Positions 16,535 to 25,618 of a stretch of 64,000 bases of DNA are shown here, one piece after another (positions within the stretch are counted from its first letter, which is position 1; each line of letters opens with the position of its first letter). Origin of the DNA: Rhizobium lentis. GTDB taxonomy: Bacteria > Pseudomonadota > Alphaproteobacteria > Rhizobiales > Rhizobiaceae. The stretch is from NCBI RefSeq assembly GCF_014200175.1, contig NZ_JACHBD010000012.1, positions 153,044 to 217,043 of the forward strand. Reading direction: 5' to 3'. The notes under the pieces were generated by a model, which did not search any database, was not told the origin of the DNA, and saw nothing but the letters and a program-made list of their open reading frames with translations. Both the position numbers and the translations under genes were made by a program.

Positions 16535-17341
16535 TCAGAATGTCGGCGGCGTGTTGATCCAGAGAAGCACGGTTTCGCCGTCGTGGCGGTTGCGCCAGGA
16601 ATGGTAGCGGCGGCTTTCGAAATACAGCGAATCGCCCGGACCGAGTTCGAAGAACTGATCGCCGTCGAGCACCAACTCGAGCCGGCCGGACAGGACATGC
16701 ATGAATTCCTCGCCCTCGTGGCGATAGGCGCCCTCGCTGGCCGCGCCGGGCGCCAGTACGAAACGATGGCAATCCATCATCCTGCGGCCTTCGGCCAGCA
16801 GTTGCACGGTGACCCCGGGCGTCGTTTCCGGCCAGCTGCGCCATTCGCCGGCACGCACCAGGACCGGCACTTCCCCGCTTTCCTCGCCGGAGAGGCGGGA
16901 GACGGTGGTGCCGTAATAATCGGCGAGATCGTGCAGCGTCTTGAAGCCGACGCCCTGCGAGGTGCGCTCGAGTGTCGAGAGGGTCGAAGCGGTGATGCCG
17001 TTATCGCCAGCCACCTGTTCCAGCGTCTTGCCGGCGGCATGGCGCAGGCTGCGCAGCCTGCGGCCGAGGCCGGAATCCTGGCTTGCCTCCCCCTCGGAGG
17101 AGGGATCTTCACCTTCCAGCGCCTCGCGGATGGCCGCAGGATTGAGCCCGCGCTCGACTCGATACCAGGAGATGCGCTTCAGGCGCGCCACGTCGTCGGC
17201 GCTATATTGCCGATGACCGGTTTCGGAGCGGCCGGGAACCACCAGACCCTGGCTTTCCCAGAGACGCAGCGTCGAGGCGGAAACACCCGCCAGCCGCGCG
17301 GCCTCCGCCACCTTGTAGCGTACAGGCCCGTTATCGTTCAT
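16535..17341 (-). CDS. MerR-XRE-cupin transcriptional regulator, divergent from gabT
   Basis: A 268-residue regulator with three domains: a MerR-type winged helix (about residues 8-75; YKVAEAARLAGVSASTLRLW, then TGHRQYSADDVARL), an XRE/Cro-type helix-turn-helix (about 88-145; LRSLRHAAGKTLEQVA, ITASTLSTLERTSQG) and a C-terminal cupin (about 190-262; ASEGAYRHEGEEFMHVLSGR, PGDSLYFESRRYHSWRN). XRE-cupin proteins of the PuuR type sense polyamine and GABA metabolites. Its start is 165 bp from the divergent gabT start with an inverted repeat between, so it probably controls gabT-gabD and itself. The frame is open far upstream (to 18679), but that is antisense to gabT. Confidence 0.88.
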   Translation of the reverse strand: MNDNGPVRYKVAEAARLAGVSASTLRLWESQGLVVPGRSETGHRQYSADDVARLKRISWYRVERGLNPAAIREALEGEDPSSEGEASQDSGLGRRLRSLRHAAGKTLEQVAGDNGITASTLSTLERTSQGVGFKTLHDLADYYGTTVSRLSGEESGEVPVLVRAGEWRSWPETTPGVTVQLLAEGRRMMDCHRFVLAPGAASEGAYRHEGEEFMHVLSGRLELVLDGDQFFELGPGDSLYFESRRYHSWRNRHDGETVLLWINTPPTF

Positions 17342-17418
17342 CCGCCACTTTCCCCGATTCTCGTCGCGCGAGCATTCATCAAAACACGTGATGTTTGAAG
17401 CAAAAAATGCCGCTTGTT

Positions 17419-17441
17419 TTCTTACAGAAAAAATGTAGGAA
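17419..17441. promoter_or_regulatory. Inverted repeat in the regulator-gabT intergenic region (operator candidate)
   Basis: TTCTTACA (17419-17426) and TGTAGGAA (17434-17441) are inverted with 7 of 8 positions matching and an A-rich 7-base centre. It lies between the divergent MerR-XRE-cupin gene and gabT, so it is the best candidate for that regulator's binding site. Confidence 0.5.
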
Positions 17442-17506
17442 TTTCGTGAGGCCTTGCAGGACTTATGCAAGTAATTTTCTCGCCCTTTCGCTACAGGAGT
17501 AGATCG

Positions 17507-18787
17507 ATGACCGCGACAAGCCTTACGGACAGGAAGAACGCCGCAATTTCGCGCGGCGTCGGCATGACGACCCAGATCTATGCGGACCGCGCCGAGAATG
17601 CCGAAATCTGGGACAAGGAGGGCCGCCGTTACATCGATTTCGCTGCCGGCATCGCCGTTCTCAACACCGGCCACCGCCATCCCAAAGTCATTGCGGCGGT
17701 CAAAGACCAGCTCGACCGTTTCACCCATACCTGCCATCAGGTGGTGCCCTACGAGAGCTATGTGCACCTTGCCGAGCGGCTGAACGCGCTGGTCCCGGGT
17801 GCCTTCGAGAAGAAGACGATCTTCGTCACGACCGGCGCCGAGGCGGTGGAAAATGCCGTAAAGATCGCCCGTGCAGCAACCGGCCGTTCGGCCGTCATCG
17901 CCTTTGGTGGCGGCTTTCACGGCCGCACCTTCATGGGCATGGCGCTGACCGGCAAGGTGGTGCCTTACAAGGTCGGCTTCGGCGCCATGCCGGGCGACGT
18001 CTTCCATGTCCCCTTCCCGGTCGAACTGCATGGCGTCACGGCCGACCAGTCGCTGGCGGCTCTGAAGAAGCTCTTTGCCGCCGATGTCGATCCGCAGCGG
18101 GTCGCCGCCATCATCATCGAGCCGGTGCAGGGCGAAGGCGGCTTTTATTCCGCACCCGCGGCCTTCATGAAGGCGCTGCGCGAACTCTGCGACCAGCACG
18201 GCATGCTGCTGATCGCCGACGAAGTGCAGACCGGTTTTGCCCGCACCGGCAGGATGTTCGCGATGGATCATCACGAGGTGGCGCCTGACCTGACGACAAT
18301 GGCAAAGAGCCTTGCCGGCGGCTTTCCACTCGCCGCCGTCACCGGCCGCGCCGAAATCATGGATGCACCGGGACCGGGCGGGCTCGGCGGCACATATGGC
18401 GGCAATCCGCTCGGCATCGCCGCCGCCCATGCCGTCCTCGACGTCATCGCCGAAGAGGAGCTCTGCGACCGTGCGAACCTGCTCGGCGGCCGGCTGAAGC
18501 AGCGGCTGGAAGCGCTGCGCGACAGCGTGCCCGAAATTGCCGATATCCGCGGCCTTGGCTTCATGAACGCCGTCGAATTCAACGACCGGACGACCGGATT
18601 GCCGAGCGCCGAATTCGCCAACCGGGTGCGGCTGATCGCACTCGACAAGGGTCTGATCCTGCTCACCTGCGGCGTCCACGGCAACGTCATCCGCTTCCTC
18701 GCGCCGATCACCATTCAGGACGAGGTTCTCGGCGAGGCGCTCGACATTCTCGAGGCCTCGATGCTGGAAGCCAGCGCGGCCAAGTAA
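17507..18787 (+). CDS. gabT: 4-aminobutyrate transaminase
   Basis: A 426-residue class III PLP aminotransferase that transfers the amino group of GABA to 2-oxoglutarate, giving succinate semialdehyde. The ATG at 17507 follows AGGAG at 7 bases; an upstream frame from 17465 lacks a site. Visible motifs are VTTGAEAVENAVKIAR (PLP phosphate), IIEPVQGEGGFY, LLIADEVQTGFARTG with the PLP-ring Asp, and MAKSLAGGFPL, where Lys267 is the Schiff-base lysine. Length and motifs match GabT/PuuE. gabD follows after 58 bp, and the regulator is divergent. Confidence 0.95.
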   Translation: MTATSLTDRKNAAISRGVGMTTQIYADRAENAEIWDKEGRRYIDFAAGIAVLNTGHRHPKVIAAVKDQLDRFTHTCHQVVPYESYVHLAERLNALVPGAFEKKTIFVTTGAEAVENAVKIARAATGRSAVIAFGGGFHGRTFMGMALTGKVVPYKVGFGAMPGDVFHVPFPVELHGVTADQSLAALKKLFAADVDPQRVAAIIIEPVQGEGGFYSAPAAFMKALRELCDQHGMLLIADEVQTGFARTGRMFAMDHHEVAPDLTTMAKSLAGGFPLAAVTGRAEIMDAPGPGGLGGTYGGNPLGIAAAHAVLDVIAEEELCDRANLLGGRLKQRLEALRDSVPEIADIRGLGFMNAVEFNDRTTGLPSAEFANRVRLIALDKGLILLTCGVHGNVIRFLAPITIQDEVLGEALDILEASMLEASAAK

Positions 18788-18845
18788 CCGAACCGGATTT
18801 CAATAGCTGCCGGCGACCGGCAGCCTCTCCCAAAGGAGATATGAC

Positions 18846-20327
18846 ATGGCTTTCACCACCGCCCTGACGAAGCACGTTCCCTTCTCTTCGCCGTTCCTGC
18901 GCGACGCCGGCTATATCAACGGCGTCTGGACATCGGGCGACGCCGCCAAGACCTTCGACGTGCTCAATCCGGCAACGGGCGAGCTGCTTGCCTCGCTGCC
19001 CGATATGGGAGTCGGCGAGACGCGGGCGGCAATCGATGCGGCCTATGCCGCCCAGCCGGCCTGGGCTGCCCGCCCGGCCAAGGAGCGCAGCGCCACCTTG
19101 CGCAAATGGTTCGACCTGATGGTCGCCAATGCCGACGCACTCGCCGCGATCCTGACCGCCGAAATGGGCAAGCCTTTCCCGGAAGCGCGCGGCGAGATCC
19201 TGTATGCCGCGTCCTATGTCGAATGGTACGCCGAAGAGGCCAAGCGGATCTATGGCGAGACGATCCCGGCGCCGTCGCAAGACAAGCGCATGATCGTCAT
19301 CAAGCAGCCGGTCGGCGTCGTCGGCACGATCACGCCGTGGAATTTCCCGGCGGCGATGATCGCCCGCAAGATCGCGCCGGCGCTGGCCGTCGGCTGCACC
19401 GTCGTGTCGAAGCCCGCCGAACAGACGCCGCTGACGGCGATCGCCCTTGCCGTGCTCGCCGAACAGGCCGGCATCCCCGCCGGCGTCTTCAATCTCATCG
19501 TCGGCATCGACGGCCCGGCGATCGGCCGCGAGCTCTGCGGCAATGACAAGGTGCGCAAGATCAGCTTCACCGGTTCGACCGAGGTCGGCCGCATCCTGAT
19601 GCGGCAGTGCGCCGACCAGATCAAGAAGGTGAGCTTGGAACTCGGCGGCAATGCGCCCTTCATCGTGTTCGACGATGCCGATCTCGACGCCGCCGTTGAA
19701 GGCGCGATCGCCTCCAAATACCGCAATGCCGGCCAGACCTGCGTTTGCGCCAACCGCCTCTACATCCAGTCGGGCGTCTATGACGCCTTTGCGACAAAGC
19801 TTGCCGCCAAGGTCGCCGAGATGTCGGTCGGCGACGGCTTCCAGGCGGGTGTCGAGATCGGGCCGCTGATCGACGAGCATGGTCTTGCCAAGGTGGAAGA
19901 TCATGTCGGCGACGCGCTTTCCAAGGGCGCCAAGGTGCTGACCGGCGGCAAGCGCATCGATGGGGCCGGCACCTTCTTCGCCCCAACGGTGCTGACCGGG
20001 GTGGCGCGCGGCATGAAGGTGGCACGCGAAGAAACCTTCGGACCGGTGGCGCCGCTCTTCCGCTTCGAGACGGCCGAGGATGTCATCGCTCAAGCCAATG
20101 ATACGGAATTCGGCCTTGCCGCCTACTTCTATGCCGGCGACCTGAAGAAGGTCTGGCGAGTGGCGGAAGCGCTGGAATACGGCATGATCGGCATCAATAC
20201 CGGCATCATGTCTTCCGAGACCGCGCCTTTCGGCGGCATCAAGCAATCCGGCCTCGGCCGCGAGGGTTCACGCCATGGCGCCGACGATTATCTCGAGATG
20301 AAATATCTCTGCATCGGCGGCGTCTGA
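18846..20327 (+). CDS. gabD: Succinate-semialdehyde dehydrogenase
   Basis: A 493-residue aldehyde dehydrogenase that oxidises succinate semialdehyde to succinate with NAD(P)+. It has the PWNFPAAMIARKIAPAL region, FTGSTEVGRIL cofactor loop, the catalytic Glu in LELGGNAPFIVFDDADL and the catalytic Cys299 in GQTCVCANR, where the second cysteine two residues on is typical of the GabD type. AAAGGAGATATGAC precedes the ATG. With gabT it forms the GABA shunt, relevant in nodules and on plant exudates. A CTGCCGG/CCGGCAG hairpin lies in the gap before it. Confidence 0.95.
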   Translation: MAFTTALTKHVPFSSPFLRDAGYINGVWTSGDAAKTFDVLNPATGELLASLPDMGVGETRAAIDAAYAAQPAWAARPAKERSATLRKWFDLMVANADALAAILTAEMGKPFPEARGEILYAASYVEWYAEEAKRIYGETIPAPSQDKRMIVIKQPVGVVGTITPWNFPAAMIARKIAPALAVGCTVVSKPAEQTPLTAIALAVLAEQAGIPAGVFNLIVGIDGPAIGRELCGNDKVRKISFTGSTEVGRILMRQCADQIKKVSLELGGNAPFIVFDDADLDAAVEGAIASKYRNAGQTCVCANRLYIQSGVYDAFATKLAAKVAEMSVGDGFQAGVEIGPLIDEHGLAKVEDHVGDALSKGAKVLTGGKRIDGAGTFFAPTVLTGVARGMKVAREETFGPVAPLFRFETAEDVIAQANDTEFGLAAYFYAGDLKKVWRVAEALEYGMIGINTGIMSSETAPFGGIKQSGLGREGSRHGADDYLEMKYLCIGGV

Positions 20328-20373
20328 TCCGCCAGCCAGGATAACCGGGCAGGCGGCCTCTCGCCGCGTGCCG

Positions 20374-20583
20374 TCAATAATGCGGCGGGCGGGTGATACT
20401 AGGCGCTTCCAGCGACTGCTCCTCGAGCGACAGGAAACGTTCGGTCAGCCGATCGAGCTTGGTGCGCATCTGCTCGACGATCTTCCATTGGTCGGCAAGC
20501 TGATCGGAAAGCTCCTCGATCGTCTTTGCCTGATGGGCCAGCATTTCCTCCAGCCGGGTGATGCGGTTCGTCTCGTCGGACAT
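20374..20583 (-). CDS. slyX: SlyX family protein
   Basis: A 69-residue acidic coiled-coil protein: ITRLEEMLAHQAKTIEEL followed by SDQLADQWKIVEQMRTKL and an RLTERFLSLEEQ heptad region, ending in PPHY, the typical SlyX C-terminus. Its molecular function is not established. It is convergent with gabD and stands alone. Confidence 0.9.
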   Translation of the reverse strand: MSDETNRITRLEEMLAHQAKTIEELSDQLADQWKIVEQMRTKLDRLTERFLSLEEQSLEAPSITRPPHY

Positions 20584-20683
20584 CGATCCTCCTATGCCGA
20601 AAGCGGCAGTACAGATGGTTTCCCAAAGCGGAAATAGGCCACGTCGTCAATGTTTTCGATGGGTGGCGCCGCCGCGCGCAAAA

Positions 20684-20700
20684 CTGAACCGTTTGGTTAC
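20684..20700 (+). promoter_or_regulatory. Operator upstream of uxaC-uxuB (TetR regulon candidate)
   Basis: GAACCGTTTGGTTAC (20686-20700) matches the operator at 42945-42960 (GTAACCGTTTAGTTAC) at 13 of 15 aligned positions and the one at 42010. Its right edge is about 63 bp before the uxaC start, the same distance as the other two copies have from their first genes. See the TetR gene at 42214. Confidence 0.6.
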
Positions 20701-20762
20701 TAAAAGACCTTGCCGCGCCTGATGTTGTGGGGTAGGCCCTTATCCATCAGGGAGGAATACTG

Positions 20763-22178
20763 ATGGATGCAGGAAACGGCTTTCTTCATCCGGACCGGCT
20801 CTTTCCGGCCGACCCGGCAACACGGACCATTGCGCGAGACCTCTATGAGACGGTGCGCAATCTTCCGATCGTCAGCCCGCACGGGCATACCGAACCGTCC
20901 TGGTTCGCCGACGACAAGCCCTTCGAAGACGCGGCCTCGCTGCTCGTCATCCCCGATCATTATCTCTTCCGCATGCTGCACAGCGTCGGCGTTCCCTTGG
21001 ACCAACTCGGCGTGCCGCGCCTCGACGGCAAGCCGGTGGCTGCAGGCCGCGCGATCTGGCGGAGCTTTGCCAAGCATTATCATCTCTTCCGCGGAACGCC
21101 ATCCAGCCTCTGGGTCGATCACGCCATGTCGGCCGTACTTGGCTGCACCGAGCCGCTGACACCTGACAATGCCGATTCGCTCTACGACCACATCAATGCC
21201 CAGCTCGCCCTGCCGGAATTCCGGCCGCGGGCGCTGCATCAGCGATTCGGCATCGAAACGATCGCGACGACCGAGGGCGCGCTCGACCCGCTGGCACATC
21301 ACCAGAAGATGGCCGCGGACGGCTGGATCGGCAAAGTCCGGACCACCTACCGGCCGGACAGCGTCACCGATCCCGACGCCGTCGGTTTCCGCGACAATCT
21401 CGTCAAGTTCGGAGAGATCACCGGCACTGACGTGACACGCTGGGACGGGCTGATCGAGGCGCACCGGCGCCGCCGCGCTTATTTCCGTCAGTTCGGCGCC
21501 ACCGCGACCGATCACGGCGTGCCGACCGCCTTCACCGCCGATCTGCCGCTTGCCGAAAAGCAGGCGCTGCTCGACAAGGCGCTGAAGGGTCCGCTTTCGC
21601 CTCAGGATGCCGAACTCTTCCGGGGCCAGATGATGACCGAGATGGCCGGGCTTTCGGCCGAAGACGGCATGGTGATGCAGATCCACGCCGGCTCGCGGCG
21701 CAACACCGACAGTGGGCTGTTTGCGACCCGCGGCCCGAACATGGGCGCCGATATCCCGACGCCCACCGACTGGGTCAGCGGCCTCAATGCACTGCTTTCC
21801 AAATATGGCCATGCGCCAGGGCTGCGCGTGCTGCTCTTCACCCTCGACGAGACGACCTATGCGCGCGAGCTGGCGCCGATGGCCGGCCATTGGCCCTGCC
21901 TGATGATCGGCCCGCCCTGGTGGTTCCACGACAGCCCGCTCGGCATCCGGCGCTATCTCGACCAGGTCGTGGAAACGGCAGGTTTTGCCAACATGGCCGG
22001 CTTCAACGACGATACGCGCGCGCTGCTTTCGATCCCGGCGCGGCACGATGTCTGGCGCCGCGAAGTCTGCCGCTTCCTCGCTGGGCTTGTCGCCGAGCAC
22101 CGGCTTTCCAAGACGGACGCGGAGATCGTGGCAAGCGAACTTTCCTATGGCAATGCGAAGAAGGCCTATAAGCTGTGA
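20763..22178 (+). CDS. uxaC: Glucuronate isomerase
   Basis: A 471-residue enzyme (E. coli UxaC is 470) that converts D-glucuronate to D-fructuronate, or galacturonate to tagaturonate. It belongs to the amidohydrolase fold: SPHGHTEPSWFADD near residue 38 carries the metal-site HxH, MVMQIHAGSRRN near 305 a conserved His, and PPWWFHDSPLGIRRYLDQV near 385 the family signature. GGAGG lies 8 bases before the ATG. The next gene starts inside its last codons (GTGA overlap), so isomerase and reductase are made together. Confidence 0.96.
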   Translation: MDAGNGFLHPDRLFPADPATRTIARDLYETVRNLPIVSPHGHTEPSWFADDKPFEDAASLLVIPDHYLFRMLHSVGVPLDQLGVPRLDGKPVAAGRAIWRSFAKHYHLFRGTPSSLWVDHAMSAVLGCTEPLTPDNADSLYDHINAQLALPEFRPRALHQRFGIETIATTEGALDPLAHHQKMAADGWIGKVRTTYRPDSVTDPDAVGFRDNLVKFGEITGTDVTRWDGLIEAHRRRRAYFRQFGATATDHGVPTAFTADLPLAEKQALLDKALKGPLSPQDAELFRGQMMTEMAGLSAEDGMVMQIHAGSRRNTDSGLFATRGPNMGADIPTPTDWVSGLNALLSKYGHAPGLRVLLFTLDETTYARELAPMAGHWPCLMIGPPWWFHDSPLGIRRYLDQVVETAGFANMAGFNDDTRALLSIPARHDVWRREVCRFLAGLVAEHRLSKTDAEIVASELSYGNAKKAYKL

Positions 22179-23632
22179 GCGAACGACTGCAGACCCTTTC
22201 CGGCCTCGCCCCGACGGCGAAGCTTCCCGCCTATGACCGCAGCCGGCTGCAAAGCGGCATCCTGCATCTGGGACCCGGCGCCTTCTTCCGCGCGCATTTC
22301 GCGCCGTTTACGGATGGTGCGCTCGCCGCTGCAGGCGGCGACTGGGGCATCGAGGTGGCAAGCCTGCGCACGCCCGATGTCGCCGACAATCTGAGTGCCC
22401 AGAACGGGCTCTATACGACGCTGATCCGCGATACCTCGGGCACGACGGCTGAGGTGATCGGCTCGATCCTGAAGGCGCATGTGGCGCCGCGCGATCCGGC
22501 CGGCCTGCTGGCGCGGCTCGAAGATCCTGATATCCGTATCGTCAGCATGACGGTGACGGAAAAGGCCTATGGTTTCGACCCGGCAACCGGCGGCCTCGAT
22601 CTCAAACATCCCGATATCGTCGCCGACCTCGCCAACCGGCATGCGCCGCGCGGTGTCATCGGCTATCTCGTCGAAGGTCTTGCACGCCGCCGGCAAAAGG
22701 GGATCGCAGCCTTTACGCCGCTCAGCTGCGACAACCTGCCGAGCAACGGCGCGGTGCTGAAACGCCTGGTGCTCGAATTCACCTCCCGCATCGATGCCGA
22801 TCTGCATCGCTGGATCGAAGCCAACGTGCCCTTCCCGTCGACGATGGTCGACCGCATCACGCCGGCCAGCACCGAGGCGACCTATGCCGATGCCGAGCGG
22901 CTGACCGGCCGCACGGATATGGCGGCGATCGAGACGGAACCCTTTACCCAATGGGTCATCGAAGACCATTTCGCCAATGGCCGGCCGGCCTGGGAAAAGG
23001 TGCGCGGCGCGCTGATGGTCGAAGACGTCTCGGCCTATGAGAAGATGAAGCTCCGGATGTTGAACGGCGCCCATTCGCTGCTCGCCTATCTCGGTTATAT
23101 CGGCGGCTATGAATTCATCCGCGACGTGATGGACGATGACGCGCTGGCCGCACTTGCCTATCGCCACATGCACGCGGCGGCGAGAACGCTCGATCCGGTC
23201 CCCGGCATCGATCTCGACGACTATGCCAAGGAATTGATAGCGCGCTTTGCAAACAAGGCGATCGCCCACCGCACCTATCAGATCGCCATGGACGGCACCC
23301 AGAAACTGCCGCAGCGGCTGCTGGAACCGGCATGCGAGGCGCTGGCGCACGGCGACAGGGCGGAGACCTATGCGATCGCCGTTGCGGCATGGATGCGCTA
23401 TGCGATCGGCGAACGCGGCAATGGCGAGCGCTACGAATTGCGCGATCCCCGTGCCGCGGAGATCGCGGCGTTGATCGCCGATGTCCCGCGCACCGGTCCG
23501 GCGATTTCGGCGGCGCTGTTCACCTTGCCCGGACTTTTCCCGACCGCTTTGACCGGACACCGGGCTTGGACGCAGGATGTCTCGGACAAGCTGGAGATCC
23601 TGATCCAGGACGATCGGCTGCCGCTGTTTTGA
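22175..23632 (+). CDS. uxuB: Fructuronate reductase (mannitol dehydrogenase family)
   Basis: A 485-residue long-chain polyol/mannonate dehydrogenase. The N-terminus has the NAD-binding LQSGILHLGPGAFFRAHFA, the middle has SCDNLPSNGAVLKRLVLEF, and the catalytic lysine region is YEKMKLRMLNGAHSLLAYLG, all standard for the family. The family includes mannitol 2-dehydrogenase and fructuronate/tagaturonate reductases; coupling to uxaC points to fructuronate reduction to D-mannonate. uxuA and kdgK, which would complete the route to KDG-phosphate, are not in the window. Confidence 0.9.
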   Translation: MSERLQTLSGLAPTAKLPAYDRSRLQSGILHLGPGAFFRAHFAPFTDGALAAAGGDWGIEVASLRTPDVADNLSAQNGLYTTLIRDTSGTTAEVIGSILKAHVAPRDPAGLLARLEDPDIRIVSMTVTEKAYGFDPATGGLDLKHPDIVADLANRHAPRGVIGYLVEGLARRRQKGIAAFTPLSCDNLPSNGAVLKRLVLEFTSRIDADLHRWIEANVPFPSTMVDRITPASTEATYADAERLTGRTDMAAIETEPFTQWVIEDHFANGRPAWEKVRGALMVEDVSAYEKMKLRMLNGAHSLLAYLGYIGGYEFIRDVMDDDALAALAYRHMHAAARTLDPVPGIDLDDYAKELIARFANKAIAHRTYQIAMDGTQKLPQRLLEPACEALAHGDRAETYAIAVAAWMRYAIGERGNGERYELRDPRAAEIAALIADVPRTGPAISAALFTLPGLFPTALTGHRAWTQDVSDKLEILIQDDRLPLF

Positions 23633-23708
23633 GAGGCACATATCCGATCGACATCGGATGGCCGGTCGCGGATGCCGAGGAGGAGATGCAGCGGATTGCT
23701 CCGCTGCT

Positions 23709-25598
23709 TCAATTTTTGGGCATGCCTTCCGGCCTTAGATGCTTTTTCAAGGCGGCTATCCGGAAGATCGCGTTGGCGGCGCCATAACCCTTATATCCCC
23801 GGCGTTCGACGATCTCGAAGAAGAAGCCTTCGCCGAAGGTCGGGCTGTAGAGCTGGAAATATTCGCCGAACTCGTCCCGGTCGTACAAAATGTTTTCTGC
23901 CCTCAACCGGTCGCTCAACGCCGCTTCCAGACCGAACCTCGCCTCCGCGTCATCGTAGTAATTGGGGGAAATAGCCAGCGGCTTGAAGCCGTTCTGCCGC
24001 AGGCTGGCCGCGGCGGCAAAAATATCATCGGTGTGGAAAGCCAGATGCTGCACGCCCGAGCCGAATGTTTCGGCAATGAAGTGCCCCGCGAGTGTGCGCC
24101 GGTTCTCTGCTCCGTTCAGCGTGATCCGCAGCGAGCCGGACGCATTTTCCAACACCTGGCTGCGCACCACGCCGGCGGGATCGATGATGTCGAACACGGG
24201 CGTCTTCCGCGCCTCGAAGATCGAGGCGTAGAACAGCAGCCAAGTGGGCATTTCGTCGTAGGCGACCGTCTGAGCTATATGGTCGACATGCGAGAGATGA
24301 GCGGGAGCGATCCGCGCATCGTCTTCGACCGGCAGAAAGTCGATCTCCGAAAAACGGCCGAGATCACTCTTGTCGTCTATCAGGTAAATCAGCCCGCCAC
24401 CCACACCCCGGATTGCCGGAATTTCAACCTCGCCGACGCCGACGGCTTGGCTGAAAGGCTCGGCGTCGAGCGCCATGGCTCTCTCGAAAGCTTTGCCAGC
24501 ATCGTCGACCAACAGGGCGATGGCATAGGCCGTCGTCCCATGCACCGCGAAGGACGCACCGGCAAAGCCCGCGCTATCGGCATTGACGATAAGACGGATG
24601 TCTCCCTGGCGGTAGAGCGTGACATTTTTTGTTCGATGAACGGCCTCCTTCCGGAAGCCCAGGGTCCGCAGGATGCCGACGAGTTCCGCCGCTTCCTCTT
24701 CGTCGGCCGAGAACTCCACGAAGCCTATTCCTTTGACGATCGCTCGATCGGGCATCGTCTTGGCGGAAAAGCTCCGAGTATTCGGCATACGCCGCACCTG
24801 ATCGCCCAGATAAATCAGCGAGCGGTGGCCATCGGCGGCAATCAGACGGGACGACCCTCCGCGGAACTGATCGTTGAATATTTCGAGCGAGAAATAACCA
24901 TCATAGCCGGTCTCGGCGACAGCGGCGGCAAAAGCCGCTACCGGAAGGTCGCCTTCACCCGGCATGTTGCGGAAATGCCGGCTCCAGTAGAGAAGGTCCA
25001 TGTCGATCAGCGGCGCATCGGCAAGCTGTACGATAAAGATCTTGTCTTTCGGGATCGAACGGATCGAGTTGATGTCGATCTTTCGTGACAGGGCATGGAA
25101 ACTGTCGAGGATCAGACCGACATTCGGATGATCGGCCCTGCGCACGATTTCCCATGCGTCCCGATGGTCATTGATATGCCGCCCCCACGCGAGCGCCTCA
25201 TAGCCGATCTTCAGGCCGCGCTTGGCAGCCCGCTCACCGAGCGCGTGAAAATCCGCCGCCGCCCGATCAATGCCGCCGAGCGAGGCGGACGAAGCATTCG
25301 AGCAAACCAGGATGAGATCTGTGCCCAGTTCCTGCATCACATCGAATTTACGTTCAGCACGATCAAAAGCGCGACCACGCAATGGTTCGGGCATGCCCTC
25401 GAAATCGCGGAATGGCTGAAACAGCGTGATTTCGAGCCCGCGGTCGCGCACCATCCTGCCGACATCCGCCGGCCTGCCGTCGAAAGCCAGAAAATCATTC
25501 TCGAAGATTTCCACGCCATCGAAGCCGGCTTTGGCGATCGCATCCAGCTTCTCGGGGAGCTCTCCGCTGATCGATACCGTCGCAATCGAAGTCTTCAT
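23709..25598 (-). CDS. 3-dehydroshikimate dehydratase fused to an HPPD-like domain
   Basis: A 629-residue two-domain protein. Residues about 1-270 are an AP-endonuclease-type TIM barrel (GFDGVEIFENDFLAFDGRP, IGYEALAWGRHINDHRDAW, NVGLILDSFHAL, YFSLEIFNDQFRGG) with the metal Glu, Asp, His and Glu in place. The C-terminal half is a vicinal-oxygen-chelate domain like 4-hydroxyphenylpyruvate dioxygenase (HLSHVDHIAQTV, FGSGVQHLAFHTDDIF, YFQLYSPTF...FFEIVERRGY) with its His, His and Glu iron ligands. This architecture is that of QuiC/QsuB dehydratases, which turn 3-dehydroshikimate into protocatechuate. It is the last gene of the leftward shikimate/quinate operon. Confidence 0.88.
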   Translation of the reverse strand: MKTSIATVSISGELPEKLDAIAKAGFDGVEIFENDFLAFDGRPADVGRMVRDRGLEITLFQPFRDFEGMPEPLRGRAFDRAERKFDVMQELGTDLILVCSNASSASLGGIDRAAADFHALGERAAKRGLKIGYEALAWGRHINDHRDAWEIVRRADHPNVGLILDSFHALSRKIDINSIRSIPKDKIFIVQLADAPLIDMDLLYWSRHFRNMPGEGDLPVAAFAAAVAETGYDGYFSLEIFNDQFRGGSSRLIAADGHRSLIYLGDQVRRMPNTRSFSAKTMPDRAIVKGIGFVEFSADEEEAAELVGILRTLGFRKEAVHRTKNVTLYRQGDIRLIVNADSAGFAGASFAVHGTTAYAIALLVDDAGKAFERAMALDAEPFSQAVGVGEVEIPAIRGVGGGLIYLIDDKSDLGRFSEIDFLPVEDDARIAPAHLSHVDHIAQTVAYDEMPTWLLFYASIFEARKTPVFDIIDPAGVVRSQVLENASGSLRITLNGAENRRTLAGHFIAETFGSGVQHLAFHTDDIFAAAASLRQNGFKPLAISPNYYDDAEARFGLEAALSDRLRAENILYDRDEFGEYFQLYSPTFGEGFFFEIVERRGYKGYGAANAIFRIAALKKHLRPEGMPKN

Positions 25599-25618
25599 CG
25601 CTCTGCTCCTGGCATTGC

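Noticed and set aside
18708..20246. 512-aa open frame antisense to gabD
   Set aside because: gabD is complete with all catalytic residues; the antisense frame is His/Arg/Asp-rich without motifs.
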